This document shows, piece after piece, positions 16,525-25,328 of a stretch of 64,000 nt of DNA. A model generated the notes under the pieces. That model was not told the DNA's origin. It ran no database searches and saw only the letters and a program-made list of their open reading frames with translations. The translations under genes were made by a program, and so were the position numbers. The stretch's first letter is position 1; the number at the start of each line of letters is the position of its first letter. Origin of the DNA: an uncultured Lachnospiraceae bacterium (GTDB lineage: Bacteria; Bacillota; Clostridia; Lachnospirales; Lachnospiraceae); NCBI GenBank assembly GCA_910584205.1, contig CAJUAA010000020.1:1-64000 (forward strand). The letters run 5' to 3'.

Positions 16525-17241
16525 ATGGAGAGGAACGTATATGATCCTTCTCTGATGGAGAACCGGTACCGGCATGAATTCAAATATCTTTGTTCCCTTG
16601 GGGAGCTTCAGGTACTGAAGGTGCGCCTGGCGGGGATTATGCAGCCGGATCCCCATGCGGGGGCAAAGGGAGAATACAATATCAGAAGTCTGTATTTTGA
16701 CGATTATGAGGATCGCTGCCTGATGGAAAACGAAGCGGGGACCGATCCCAGGGAAAAGTTCCGGATCAGGATCTACGACCACAGCAGCGGCCGCATTTCT
16801 CTGGAGCTGAAAAAGAAGCTGCGGGGAAAGACTCAGAAGCTTTCCTGCCTTCTGACGCCGGAACAGTGCAGAAGCCTTATGGCGGGAGAGATTCCGGATA
16901 TGGGAGACGACGCGCCGGCGGTGCTTCAGAAGCTCTGCCTTCTGATGAGAACCAGGCTGATGCGGCCGAAGGTGATCGTGGAGTATGTGCGGGTGCCCTA
17001 TATCTATTCCAATGGAAATGTCCGGATTACACTGGATACGAACATCAGTTCCTCCAACCGGACCGATCTGTTTCTGGAGGAGCAGATCCCGCTTCGGCCC
17101 GTGCTGGAAGCCGGGCAGCATGTCCTGGAGGTGAAGTATGACGAATACCTTCCGGATTTTATCTATCACACGGCGCACATGGCGAACCTGAGGCAGACGG
17201 CATTTTCCAAATATTATCTGTGCCGAAGGTATCATCTGTAA
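16525..17241 (+). CDS. VTC-domain protein (polyphosphate polymerase-like)
   Basis: The 238-residue product has the tunnel-domain features of VTC proteins: an N-terminal RHEFKY, IRSLYFDD, REKFRIRIY, LELKKKLRGKTQK, MRPKVIVEYVR, RITLDTNI, and the C-terminal LEVKYDEYLPDF. These basic and acidic residues line the barrel that builds polyphosphate from ATP in yeast VTC4. Bacterial members have not been tied firmly to one product. The gene lies between the CotH and DUF4956 genes, an arrangement widely conserved in Firmicutes. Start ATG 16525 was chosen; the frame is open further back, but that part overlaps the CotH gene and has no ribosome binding site. Confidence 0.9.
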   Translation: MERNVYDPSLMENRYRHEFKYLCSLGELQVLKVRLAGIMQPDPHAGAKGEYNIRSLYFDDYEDRCLMENEAGTDPREKFRIRIYDHSSGRISLELKKKLRGKTQKLSCLLTPEQCRSLMAGEIPDMGDDAPAVLQKLCLLMRTRLMRPKVIVEYVRVPYIYSNGNVRITLDTNISSSNRTDLFLEEQIPLRPVLEAGQHVLEVKYDEYLPDFIYHTAHMANLRQTAFSKYYLCRRYHL

Positions 17242-17271
17242 ATTTTAGAGAGAAAAGGAGAACTACATAAG

Positions 17272-17946
17272 ATGGGATTTCAGGATGTATTTAAAAAATC
17301 ATTTTTGGAAGGATTCAACGGAATGGACATCACCACGGGCAAGATCGCGGCGACCCTTTTTGTCACGGCGATCCTGGCGCTGTATGTGTTCATGATCTAC
17401 CGGCTGGTGACAAGGAAGGTTTTTTATTCCAAGAGCTTTAATATCTCTCTGGCCGCCATGGCCCTCATTACAGCGGCGATCATTCTTGCCATGCAGTCGA
17501 ACCTGGTGATCTCCCTTGGTATGGTGGGCGCACTGTCCATCATCCGTTTCCGTACTGCTGTGAAGGACCCGATGGATCTGGTATTTCTGTTCTGGTCCAT
17601 CAGTATCGGCATCATCTGCGGCGCCGGCCTGTACGAGGTGGCTCTGGTTACCTCGGTGGCGGTGACGATCTGCATCCTGGTGCTGGATCTGCTTCCGGTG
17701 GCGAAGGCGCCCATGATGCTGGTGGTAAACAGTTCCGTCACGGACGGGGAGCAGGAGATTATGGATACCGTGAAAAAGTACGCGGGAGCCTGCAGGGTGA
17801 AGTCCAGAAATCTTTCCAGCGGGCGGCTGGATCTGGTGGTGGAACTCCGGGTGAAGGATGAGAGCGGCCTGATTCAGGAAGTGGCAGGACTGAAGGGCAT
17901 GATTTCGGCCTCCCTGATCGCACATGACGGAGAAGTTACCTTCTGA
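17272..17946 (+). CDS. DUF4956 membrane protein
   Basis: The product (224 aa) has about four membrane helices in the first 150 residues, with the family block LGMVGALSIIRFRTAVKDPMD (reading GALSIIRFRTA), then a soluble ACT-like C-terminal domain of about 75 residues. DUF4956 proteins have no assigned activity, but they travel with CotH and VTC genes; a polyphosphate- or phosphate-handling membrane complex is the common suggestion. A strong AAAGGAG site precedes ATG 17272, 30 bases after the VTC stop. Confidence 0.9.
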   Translation: MGFQDVFKKSFLEGFNGMDITTGKIAATLFVTAILALYVFMIYRLVTRKVFYSKSFNISLAAMALITAAIILAMQSNLVISLGMVGALSIIRFRTAVKDPMDLVFLFWSISIGIICGAGLYEVALVTSVAVTICILVLDLLPVAKAPMMLVVNSSVTDGEQEIMDTVKKYAGACRVKSRNLSSGRLDLVVELRVKDESGLIQEVAGLKGMISASLIAHDGEVTF

Positions 17947-17975
17947 TAATAATAAACAGGAAAGATTGTGCCACT

Positions 17976-19754
17976 ATGAAAAACGTCAATTATGCAAAGC
18001 GCGGATATCATTATGTGAAAAATTACGGTGTCACCCAGCTTGGGCGGAAGGTGCAGGAACGGCTGTACCGCAGCAGCCTGGAAAAAGGATATCAAAGCTG
18101 GGTGGAGGGAGTGCGCCCGGCGGACAGTGAGAAGGAACTGCAGAGAGAACACCTGTTCTCCTCCATGCCGCTGATCAGCGTCGTGGTGCCGCTGTACCGG
18201 ACTCCGGAGAAATTTCTCCGGGAGATGATCGAGTCGGTTCTTACGCAGACTTATCGGAATCTGGAGCTTTGCCTTGCGGACGGGAGCGGGGAAGAGGATT
18301 CCGTGGGGACGGTGGTCGCGGAGTATCTGGACAGGGACAGCCGCATCCGCTATGAGAAGCTTCCGGATAACCTGGGGATCTCCGGGAATACCAACGCGGC
18401 CATCGCCATGGCGGAGGGGGATTATCTGGCTCTTCTCGACCACGATGACCTGCTGGAGGAGCACGCGCTTTTTGAAGTGGCAAAATGGATCGCGGAGCAT
18501 CCGGATACGGATATGCTCTATACGGACGAGGACAAGGTGACCTTTGACTCACAGACCTGTTTTCAGCCTCATTTCAAGCCGGATTTTAATCTGGACCTTC
18601 TGAGGAGCAACAATTATATCTGTCATCTTCTGGTGGTGAAAAGAGAGCTGCTTGCGAAAGCCGGGCCGTACCAGGGGGAATTCGACGGCGCCCAGGACTA
18701 TGATTTTATCCTGCGCTGCGCGGAGCAGTCCACCCGGATCGGACACATTCCCAGGATCCTCTATCACTGGAGATGCCACGAATCGTCCACGGCGGCCAGT
18801 CCGGAGAGCAAGGCGTACGCCTATGCGGCGGGACAGCGGGCGGTAGAGGCGCATCTGAAGCGCCAGGGAGTCCGGGCGTCGGTGGAACCCATGTCGAATC
18901 CGGGATTTTACCGGGTGAATTATGAGGCGGATACGGACGCAAAGGTCCATATCGTACTGCTGGACCTGTCGGGGCCGGCAGAGCTGAAACGGTTTCTGAA
19001 AGCGGTCAGAAAGGACCAGAATTGCAGAAATATGGAGATTCTGCTTCTGCTGGACGCACCGGAAAAAAATAAATTTATTCTGAATTTTATAAAAGAACAT
19101 AGACAAATACCGATAAAAGTAGTATATTGTACTAGTGCGTGTAATAAATTTGTAACATTTTCCAGATTGGCGGAGAAGCTGGACAGCGAATATCTGCTGT
19201 TTATGGAGAGCAGGATTGAGAAAACCGGCCGGAACTGGCTGGAGATTTTCCTGGGGAACGCACAGCGTACCGGCGTGGGAGCCGTGGGAGGACGCGTTTA
19301 TGACAACGGCCGGAAACTCCGGTACGGGGCGAAGATCCTGGGGCTTAACGGTCCGGCTGGAGACGCATTTGCAGGGCTGCCCTGTGGTTACACAGGATAT
19401 TTTCACAAAGCGGTGCTGCAGCAGAACTTTCATGCCGTATCAGGTAAGGCAATGATGGTAAAGAGAGAGCATTTTCTGAAGGCCGGAGGCTTTTCGGAAG
19501 ATGTGGAGGACCGGATGAAGGATGTGGATCTGTGCCTGAAACTGGAAGGGCTCGGGCTTTTGAACGTCTATGATCCGGGAATTGTCCTGATCGAACAGAG
19601 ATACCGTACCCGGCGGAAGAAAAACGCCAGGCGTGCGGCGGCATTTGAGAGAAAATGGAAGGAGCTTCTGCAGGAGCCGGACAGATATTACAATCAGAAT
19701 CTTTCACTGGAAGATACAAAGTGCCGGATCCGGGGACTCTGCCGCAGAGGATAG
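17976..19754 (+). CDS. GT2 glycosyltransferase with degenerate second domain
   Basis: A 592-residue homologue of the enzyme at 9841. The first domain (residues about 65-290) is intact: ISVVVPLYRTPEKFLREM, LLDHDDLLEEHAL, AQDYDFILRC. The second domain aligns with its relative, but the nucleotide/metal motif LLFLNNDTEV is replaced by LLFMESRIEK, and the preceding segment lacks the usual V-x-N-x-S; the later MKDVDLCLKL element remains. The second domain may therefore be structural rather than catalytic. Bases 19065-19165 within it are markedly AT-rich compared with the rest of the gene. A GT2 gene follows four bases downstream. Confidence 0.88.
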   Translation: MKNVNYAKRGYHYVKNYGVTQLGRKVQERLYRSSLEKGYQSWVEGVRPADSEKELQREHLFSSMPLISVVVPLYRTPEKFLREMIESVLTQTYRNLELCLADGSGEEDSVGTVVAEYLDRDSRIRYEKLPDNLGISGNTNAAIAMAEGDYLALLDHDDLLEEHALFEVAKWIAEHPDTDMLYTDEDKVTFDSQTCFQPHFKPDFNLDLLRSNNYICHLLVVKRELLAKAGPYQGEFDGAQDYDFILRCAEQSTRIGHIPRILYHWRCHESSTAASPESKAYAYAAGQRAVEAHLKRQGVRASVEPMSNPGFYRVNYEADTDAKVHIVLLDLSGPAELKRFLKAVRKDQNCRNMEILLLLDAPEKNKFILNFIKEHRQIPIKVVYCTSACNKFVTFSRLAEKLDSEYLLFMESRIEKTGRNWLEIFLGNAQRTGVGAVGGRVYDNGRKLRYGAKILGLNGPAGDAFAGLPCGYTGYFHKAVLQQNFHAVSGKAMMVKREHFLKAGGFSEDVEDRMKDVDLCLKLEGLGLLNVYDPGIVLIEQRYRTRRKKNARRAAAFERKWKELLQEPDRYYNQNLSLEDTKCRIRGLCRRG

Positions 19755-19757
19755 TAT

Positions 19758-20717
19758 ATGTCCGACGTAACGATCGTAATTCCCAATTATAACGGGATCG
19801 CGTTTCTGGATACCTGCCTTGGTTCCGTATTTCTCCAGACGGATGTATGTCTGGAGGTGGTCGTGGTGGACAACGGTTCATCGGATGGAAGCCGGGAATA
19901 TATACAGGATCATTTTCCGGAATGCGTGCTGGTATGCCTTGACAGGAATTATGGCTTCTGCAGGGCGGTCAATGAAGGAATCAGAAGGGCCGGGAGCCCT
20001 TATGTCATACTTTTGAATAATGATACGGAGGTGCGTCCGGATTTCGCGAAGCAGCTTCTGGATGCGATCCGCAGGGACGACAGGCGTTTTTCCTGCGCGG
20101 CGAAGATGCTGCAGTATGAGGACCGCTCCCTTCTGGACAATGCCGGGGACTATTACACGGCCATGGGCTGGGGACTGACGCGGGGGAAGGGAAAGTCCGC
20201 GGACCGGTACGGAAAGGGACGGAGGATCTTCTCGTCCTGTGCGGGCGCGGCCATCTACCGGAAAAAACTGGTGGAAGAGCTGGGCGGTTTTGACGAGGCG
20301 CATTTTGCCTATCTGGAAGATATGGACCTGTCCTGGCGCGCCAGGATCGCGGGCTATTATCACTGGTATGCACCGGAGGCGGAGGTCTGCCACATGGGCA
20401 GCGCCACCAGCGGGTCCCGTTACAACCATTTTAAAGTCATTCATTCGGCAGGAAACAATATTTATCTGATATATAAAAATATGCCCTTTTTGCAGGTGCT
20501 TCTGAATGCACCGTTTTTACTGGCCGGTTTTTTGATCAAGTATCTGTTTTTTGTAAAAAAGGGGCTGGGAAAAGATTACAGGGAAGGACTTAAGAGAGGG
20601 GTCCGGCTCTGCCGGGAACATCCGGGCCGGAAGGTCCGGTTCCGGCCGGAACAGCTTCCGGCGCTGGCGAAGATCCAGCTGGAGCTCTGGAAAAATATTC
20701 TGCATTTTGTAATATAA
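19758..20717 (+). CDS. GT2 glycosyltransferase, probable rhamnosyltransferase
   Basis: A 319-residue family 2 enzyme: VTIVIPNYNGIAFLDTCL at the N-terminus, VVVVDNGSSDGS, NYGFCRAVNEG, the metal-binding LLNNDTEV, GAAIYRKKLVEELGGFDE and YLEDMDLSWRARIAGY, which carries the catalytic base region. This layout matches WbbL-type rhamnosyltransferases. A C-terminal hydrophobic stretch (residues about 240-265) may lie at the membrane. It is four bases downstream of the previous glycosyltransferase and, given rfbA and rfbC in the locus, dTDP-rhamnose is a reasonable donor; that is inference. Confidence 0.9.
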   Translation: MSDVTIVIPNYNGIAFLDTCLGSVFLQTDVCLEVVVVDNGSSDGSREYIQDHFPECVLVCLDRNYGFCRAVNEGIRRAGSPYVILLNNDTEVRPDFAKQLLDAIRRDDRRFSCAAKMLQYEDRSLLDNAGDYYTAMGWGLTRGKGKSADRYGKGRRIFSSCAGAAIYRKKLVEELGGFDEAHFAYLEDMDLSWRARIAGYYHWYAPEAEVCHMGSATSGSRYNHFKVIHSAGNNIYLIYKNMPFLQVLLNAPFLLAGFLIKYLFFVKKGLGKDYREGLKRGVRLCREHPGRKVRFRPEQLPALAKIQLELWKNILHFVI

Positions 20718-20747
20718 TCGTGTCAGTAAAAGAACAGGTGAGAAGTT

Positions 20748-22157
20748 TTGATCAAGGATAATCAGCGGTATTTTAACCGACTTCATGTGGTGATCGATGC
20801 CTTCACCATTTGTGTTGCGTATCTGTTGTCATGGGTATACAAGTTCATCATACTGGGCGATGACGTAGGACTCAGCTTCCTTCAGTACTGCATTGTACTG
20901 ATTCCGATCGTGCCGCTTTATCTGGTGCTTTATCTGGCGTTTAATCTGTATACGTCCAAGCGGATGCAGGGCCGGAGGCTGGAAGGCGGCAATATTATCA
21001 AGGCCAACAGCATTGGGCTTCTTCTGGTCATGGGAACACTGTTCCTGCTCCGCAGCTACAATGTCTATGCAGATTACTACTCCAAGGCCATGCTGATCTA
21101 TTTTTATGTCATCAACATCGTCCTGGAGACGGCGGTCCGCAACGCGATCCGCATGGGACTGCGCAAAATCCGCAGGAGCGGCTTCAATCTGCGCCATATC
21201 ATCTTTGTAGGGTACAGCCGCGCGGCGGAGGCTTTTATCGACCGGATCCGCGCGAATCCCCAGTGGGGATATAATGTACAGGGAATTCTGGATGATAATA
21301 AGGAGATCGGCTATACTTATAAAGGGATTTCGATTCTGGGCACTACCGACGAGCTGGAAGAGATACTGGAGAACAACCGCCTGGATGAGATCGCCCTGAC
21401 GCTGGGGCTTCAGGAGTATTATAAATTAAAAAGAATCGTGGCCACCTGTGAGAAGTCCGGTGTGCATACGAAATTTGTTCCGGATTACAATGATATCATT
21501 CCTACAAGGCCCTATACAGAGGATCTGATGGGGCTTCCGGTGGTTAATATCCGTCATGTGCCGCTGACGAACACGTTCAACATGATCTGCAAGCGGGTGA
21601 TGGACATAGCCGGAGCGGTCGTTGCGATCGTTGTTTTTTCACCGGTGATGCTGGTTACGGCCATTTTGGTAAAAACCACTTCCAAAGGGCCGTTAATATA
21701 TAAACAGGAGCGGGTTGGGCTCCATAACCAGAATTTTCAGATGTATAAATTCCGTTCCATGGAAGTACAGTCCGCAAAGAGTGAGAAGAAAGCGTGGACG
21801 GTACGGAATGACCCCCGTGTGACAGCGGTGGGAAGGTTCATCCGCAGGACAAGCATCGATGAGCTTCCGCAGCTGTTCAATATCCTGAAAGGCGATATGA
21901 GCCTGGTCGGACCCCGGCCGGAGCGGCCCTTTTTCGTGGAAAAATTCAGAGAAGAGATTCCACGCTATATGGTAAAGCACCAGGTGCGCCCAGGTTTGAC
22001 CGGATGGGCGCAGGTCAATGGATATCGTGGGGATACATCGATCAAAAAACGTATCGAATACGACCTGTATTATATTGAAAACTGGACGATCGGGCTGGAT
22101 ATCAAGATTCTGTTCCTGACGTTTTTCAAAGGCTTTGTGAATAAGAATGCTTACTGA
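20748..22157 (+). CDS. Polyprenyl-phosphate sugar phosphotransferase (initiating enzyme, WcaJ-like)
   Basis: Starts the lipid-linked chain by moving a sugar-1-phosphate onto undecaprenyl phosphate. The 469-residue protein has about four N-terminal membrane helices, a Rossmann-like middle (HIIFVGYSRAAEAFIDRI), one further membrane helix at KRVMDIAGAVVAIVVFSP, and the catalytic domain with GPLIYKQERVG, MYKFRSM, RRTSIDELPQLFNILKGDMSLVGPRPE (read as DELPQ and VGPRP) and RPGLTGWAQVNGYRG. The start is a TTG at 20748, supported by AGGTGAG upstream and by the fit of MIKDNQRYFNRLHV to the usual family N-terminus. The donor sugar is not determined. An LCP gene follows. Confidence 0.94.
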   Translation: MIKDNQRYFNRLHVVIDAFTICVAYLLSWVYKFIILGDDVGLSFLQYCIVLIPIVPLYLVLYLAFNLYTSKRMQGRRLEGGNIIKANSIGLLLVMGTLFLLRSYNVYADYYSKAMLIYFYVINIVLETAVRNAIRMGLRKIRRSGFNLRHIIFVGYSRAAEAFIDRIRANPQWGYNVQGILDDNKEIGYTYKGISILGTTDELEEILENNRLDEIALTLGLQEYYKLKRIVATCEKSGVHTKFVPDYNDIIPTRPYTEDLMGLPVVNIRHVPLTNTFNMICKRVMDIAGAVVAIVVFSPVMLVTAILVKTTSKGPLIYKQERVGLHNQNFQMYKFRSMEVQSAKSEKKAWTVRNDPRVTAVGRFIRRTSIDELPQLFNILKGDMSLVGPRPERPFFVEKFREEIPRYMVKHQVRPGLTGWAQVNGYRGDTSIKKRIEYDLYYIENWTIGLDIKILFLTFFKGFVNKNAY

Positions 22158-22178
22158 CAGGCGTAGAAAGGATGAATT

Positions 22179-23324
22179 ATGGCAAAAGAAACGATGAAAA
22201 AAACAGGGTCCCACAGAAAAACATCTTCCTCAAAGAGAAGTTCTTCCGCCAAAGGCGCCTCTCCCTCTTCCGGGAAAAAGGGTTCTTCCAGAAAAAGGGC
22301 GGCAAAGAAAAAGAGACGGTTCCTGATCTTCGGCTTGGAGATCCTGCTGCTGGTGGTACTGGTAGCGGGCTTCTATGTGGTGAGACAGCTGGACAGGATT
22401 CAGAAGCCTACGGTGGATCCGGAAAAGGTGGAAGTGAATGAGGAACGCCCGGAGGAAACGGTAAAGACCATGTCGGGTTATACGAACATAGCGCTGTTCG
22501 GGCTGGATACGAGAGTGGCGGGACAGCTGGGCAAAGGAAACCGGAGCGATACGATCATCATCGCCAGTATCAATAATGATACAAAAGAAGTGAAGCTGGT
22601 ATCGGTTTACCGGGATACTTATCTGGATCTGACCAATGGAAAATTCAATAAATGCAACGGCGCCTATTCGGCAGGCGGGCCGGAGCAGGCCATGGCCATG
22701 CTGAACAAGAATCTGGATCTGGACATCAAATATTATGCGACCGTGGACTTTGCGGCGCTGACGGAGACCGTGGATCTTCTGGGCGGCATCTATATCGATG
22801 TGGATGAGTCGGAGATTTCGCATCTGAACAACTATACGGTGGAGACCTCCAAGGTGACCGGAGTATCCACCCAGAAGCTGACCCAGCCGGGCCTTCAGCT
22901 TCTGGACGGCGTGCAGGCGACCTCCTACTGCCGGATCCGTTATACGGCGGGAGACGACTTCAAACGAACCGAGCGCCAGAGAGAAGTCGTCATGGAGATC
23001 GTGAATACGGCGAAACAGGCGGACATCAGCCAGATCAATGAGATCATCAACGCGGTCTTCCCCAAGATCGCCACCAATTATACCAACGAAGAGATACTTC
23101 AGATGGCGCCGGAGATGATCGGATACGACATTGTGGATACGCAGGGCTTCCCCTTCGACCGGACGTCGGCCAGCGTCAGCGGCAAGGGTGACTGTGTGGT
23201 TCCGGTGGATCTTGCGAACAATGTAAAGCAGCTTCATGAGTATCTGTTTGGAAACTATTCCTTTACGCCGTCCGAGACGGTACAGTCTATATCAGATCAA
23301 ATTACAAAAGATACAGGATTTTAA
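22179..23324 (+). CDS. LytR-CpsA-Psr (LCP) family cell-wall glycopolymer ligase
   Basis: The LCP family transfers undecaprenyl-phosphate-linked glycopolymers to peptidoglycan outside the cell. This 381-residue member has a very basic, Ser/Lys-rich cytoplasmic tail (residues 1-48), one membrane helix (about 50-70), and the LCP domain with IALFGLDTR, NRSDTIIIASIN, KLVSVYRDTYLDL, LLGGIYIDVD and YCRIRYTAGDDFKRTERQREV (core RIRY and RTERQR arginines). These bind the pyrophosphate of the donor. It lies 21 bases after the initiating transferase, as expected for a wall-attached polymer, and argues that the product is anchored to the wall rather than released. Confidence 0.95.
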   Translation: MAKETMKKTGSHRKTSSSKRSSSAKGASPSSGKKGSSRKRAAKKKRRFLIFGLEILLLVVLVAGFYVVRQLDRIQKPTVDPEKVEVNEERPEETVKTMSGYTNIALFGLDTRVAGQLGKGNRSDTIIIASINNDTKEVKLVSVYRDTYLDLTNGKFNKCNGAYSAGGPEQAMAMLNKNLDLDIKYYATVDFAALTETVDLLGGIYIDVDESEISHLNNYTVETSKVTGVSTQKLTQPGLQLLDGVQATSYCRIRYTAGDDFKRTERQREVVMEIVNTAKQADISQINEIINAVFPKIATNYTNEEILQMAPEMIGYDIVDTQGFPFDRTSASVSGKGDCVVPVDLANNVKQLHEYLFGNYSFTPSETVQSISDQITKDTGF

Positions 23325-23337
23325 AATGAGAGATGCA

Positions 23338-23366
23338 AAAGCGAGGGAGTGACAGTTCCTCGCTTT
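23338..23366 (+). other. Hairpin after the LCP gene, possible partial terminator
   Basis: AAAGCGAGG (23338-23346) pairs with CCTCGCTTT (23358-23366), starting 14 bases after the LCP stop. No T-run follows, so transcription may continue into the next glycosyltransferase gene; the structure could reduce distal expression or protect the 3' end. Confidence 0.45.
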
Positions 23367-23394
23367 GCTGGCATCAGGAATATGGAGGCGGAGG

Positions 23395-24318
23395 ATGCTG
23401 ACAGCGGATATTCTGATACCGGCTTATCGTCCGGATGAAAGATTTGAAAAACTTTTAAAGCGGCTGGACGCCCAGTGCTGTCCGATCCGCAGAGTGATCG
23501 TCATGAATACGGAGAAAGCATTTTTCCCGAAAGAGATCGCGGAGCAGTATGGCCGTGTGGAGGTCCATCATGTGACAAAGAGTGAATTTGACCACGGAGG
23601 GACGAGGGATCGGGGAATCCGTCTGTCTGACGCGGATGTGGTGGTCTGCATGACGCAGGACGCAGTGCCGAAAGACCGACATCTGATCGAAAATCTGATG
23701 AAGGCGTTTGAAGATCCGGAGGTGTGGGCGGCTTATGCAAGGCAGCTCCCTGCCGAAGGCTGCAGCGAGGTGGAGGCATATACCAGGAGCTTTAATTATC
23801 CGCCGGAAAGCCGGCGGAAAGGAAAAGAAGATCTGCCGGCCATGGGGATCAAGGCGTTTTTCTGTTCCAATGTGTGCGCGGCGTGGCGGCGGGACCGGTA
23901 TCTGGAGCTGGGCGGATTTGAAAAACGAACCATATTTAATGAAGACATGATTCTGGCGGGGAAACTTCTGCAGGCGGGAGGCAGGATCGCCTACTGCGCC
24001 GACGCCAGGGTCATCCATTCCCATAATTACAGCGCCATGCAGCAGTTTCACCGGTATTTTGACCTTGCGGTATCGCAGACCATGCATCCGGAAGCGTTCG
24101 CCGGGGTCCGATCCGAGTCGGAAGGGGTGCGGCTGGTAAAAAAATGCGCAGGCCACTGTATCCGTGTGGGAAAGCCGTGGCTGGTCTTCTCCGTAGTGAC
24201 TCAGAACGCGGGAAAGTTTCTCGGCTACCGTCTGGGGAAGAGGTATAAGAAGCTTCCCCGGAAGCTGATCCTCAAGTGTACCATGAACCGTTCATTCTGG
24301 CAGGAGGAAGGAAGATGA
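23395..24318 (+). CDS. GT2 glycosyltransferase, rhamnosyltransferase-like
   Basis: A 307-residue enzyme with ADILIPAYRPDERFEKLL, the DHGGTRDRGIR segment characteristic of the RfbN-type rhamnosyltransferase branch, VVCMTQDAVP as the metal-binding region, and FEKRTIFNEDMILAGKLLQAGG for the catalytic Glu-Asp. ATG 23395 with GGAGG just upstream is preferred over an earlier in-frame codon. It overlaps the next gene by four bases (ATGA), so the two are translationally coupled. Confidence 0.88.
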   Translation: MLTADILIPAYRPDERFEKLLKRLDAQCCPIRRVIVMNTEKAFFPKEIAEQYGRVEVHHVTKSEFDHGGTRDRGIRLSDADVVVCMTQDAVPKDRHLIENLMKAFEDPEVWAAYARQLPAEGCSEVEAYTRSFNYPPESRRKGKEDLPAMGIKAFFCSNVCAAWRRDRYLELGGFEKRTIFNEDMILAGKLLQAGGRIAYCADARVIHSHNYSAMQQFHRYFDLAVSQTMHPEAFAGVRSESEGVRLVKKCAGHCIRVGKPWLVFSVVTQNAGKFLGYRLGKRYKKLPRKLILKCTMNRSFWQEEGR

Positions 24319-25169
24319 GAAGAAAGATCATATGCCTGGCCATCGCAGGACTGTGCCTGGCGGTTCTGACAGGCTGCGGGAAGAGCCAGGAGACAAAAGA
24401 GCAGCAGCTTCAGCTTCGGAGCCAGGGGATGGAACAGGCCCGTGCAGGCAGCTATGAGGAAGCGGTTGCTTCTTATGATAAAGCGCTGGAGCTGGCGGGT
24501 ATGTATGCGGGGGCGCTGGAGTTGGATATCGCCGCTTACAAGGCGTCCGCCCTGTATCACGCGGGAGATACGCAGAAGGCCATCGATACGTACAGCGCTA
24601 TTTTGGACCTGAAGAAAAGCGCGGAGATCTATATGGCCAGGGGGATGATCTACCGGCAGGCTGAGAATATCCAGAAGGCCAATGAGGATTTTTCGGCGGC
24701 TCTGGAGATGACGCCAAAAAAAGATACGCTCATGCTGGGCAGGCTGTCTTTCTATAAGGAAGATTATGCCGCTGCGAAAGAGTATCTGGAAAGCGCCGCG
24801 AAATCCGGAGAGGCAGAGGCGGTTTACTGGCAGGCGGAACTGTACTGGCAGATGGGCAATCAGGATTATGCCATTACGCTGTATCAGAGTTATTTGGCCG
24901 GGGAGGATGCGGAGCATCAGACGGCATACGCCAAGGTTGCGTCCTGGCAGATGGAACAGGGCGATTACGACGCGGCTCTGGCTACGCTGGAATCCGGCAT
25001 TGCAAAGGGCGAAGGCGAAAGCCTGCAGGAGCTTCTCGGAAATGAGATCGCGGTCTATGAGTGGAAGGGAGATTTCGAGACGGCGAAGCTGAAGATGGAA
25101 AGCTATCTGGAGCGGTATCCGGAGGATGAAAAAGCGCAGAGAGAGTATCTGTTTCTGCAGACGCGGTAA
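24315..25169 (+). CDS. TPR-repeat lipoprotein
   Basis: The 284-residue product has a signal peptide ending in VLTGC (Cys near residue 21), so it is anchored on the outer face of the membrane. The rest consists of about six helical tetratricopeptide-type repeats with the usual alanine/glycine and tyrosine spacing (for example ARAGSYEEAVASYDKALEL and YMARGMIYRQAENIQKAN). Such proteins scaffold other envelope proteins; its place at the end of the polysaccharide operon suggests a role in assembly or attachment. Its start overlaps the preceding stop as ATGA, and tandem hairpins close the operon behind it. Confidence 0.85.
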   Translation: MRRKIICLAIAGLCLAVLTGCGKSQETKEQQLQLRSQGMEQARAGSYEEAVASYDKALELAGMYAGALELDIAAYKASALYHAGDTQKAIDTYSAILDLKKSAEIYMARGMIYRQAENIQKANEDFSAALEMTPKKDTLMLGRLSFYKEDYAAAKEYLESAAKSGEAEAVYWQAELYWQMGNQDYAITLYQSYLAGEDAEHQTAYAKVASWQMEQGDYDAALATLESGIAKGEGESLQELLGNEIAVYEWKGDFETAKLKMESYLERYPEDEKAQREYLFLQTR

Positions 25170-25178
25170 CGATCCCAT

Positions 25179-25240
25179 GTGTCCGGCCTCCAAAAGGGGC
25201 GGACACGGTTCCGGATTTGATGCCGGAACCCTTCCTTTTC
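25179..25240 (+). terminator. Tandem hairpins ending the polysaccharide operon
   Basis: Two hairpins follow each other. GTGTCCG (25179-25185) pairs with CGGACAC (25200-25206), then GGTTCCGG (25207-25214) pairs perfectly with CCGGAACC (25223-25230), followed by CTTCCTTTTC. The second with its pyrimidine tract is the likelier intrinsic terminator. Confidence 0.7.
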
Positions 25241-25285
25241 ATGAAGAGGATAAATCGTGGAAATTATAAAAAAACAATAAAGGTA

Positions 25286-25314
25286 TTGACAAAGCACCCG
25301 CCGGGTGCTATCTT
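25286..25314 (+). promoter_or_regulatory. Sigma-A promoter of the hrcA-dnaK operon
   Basis: TTGACA (25286-25291), a 17-base spacer and TATCTT (25309-25314). A palindrome (AGCACCC-GCC-GGGTGCT, 25293-25309) fills the spacer and a CIRCE operator lies 15 bases beyond the -10. Confidence 0.8.
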
Positions 25315-25328
25315 TATTTCAGTAAGTA

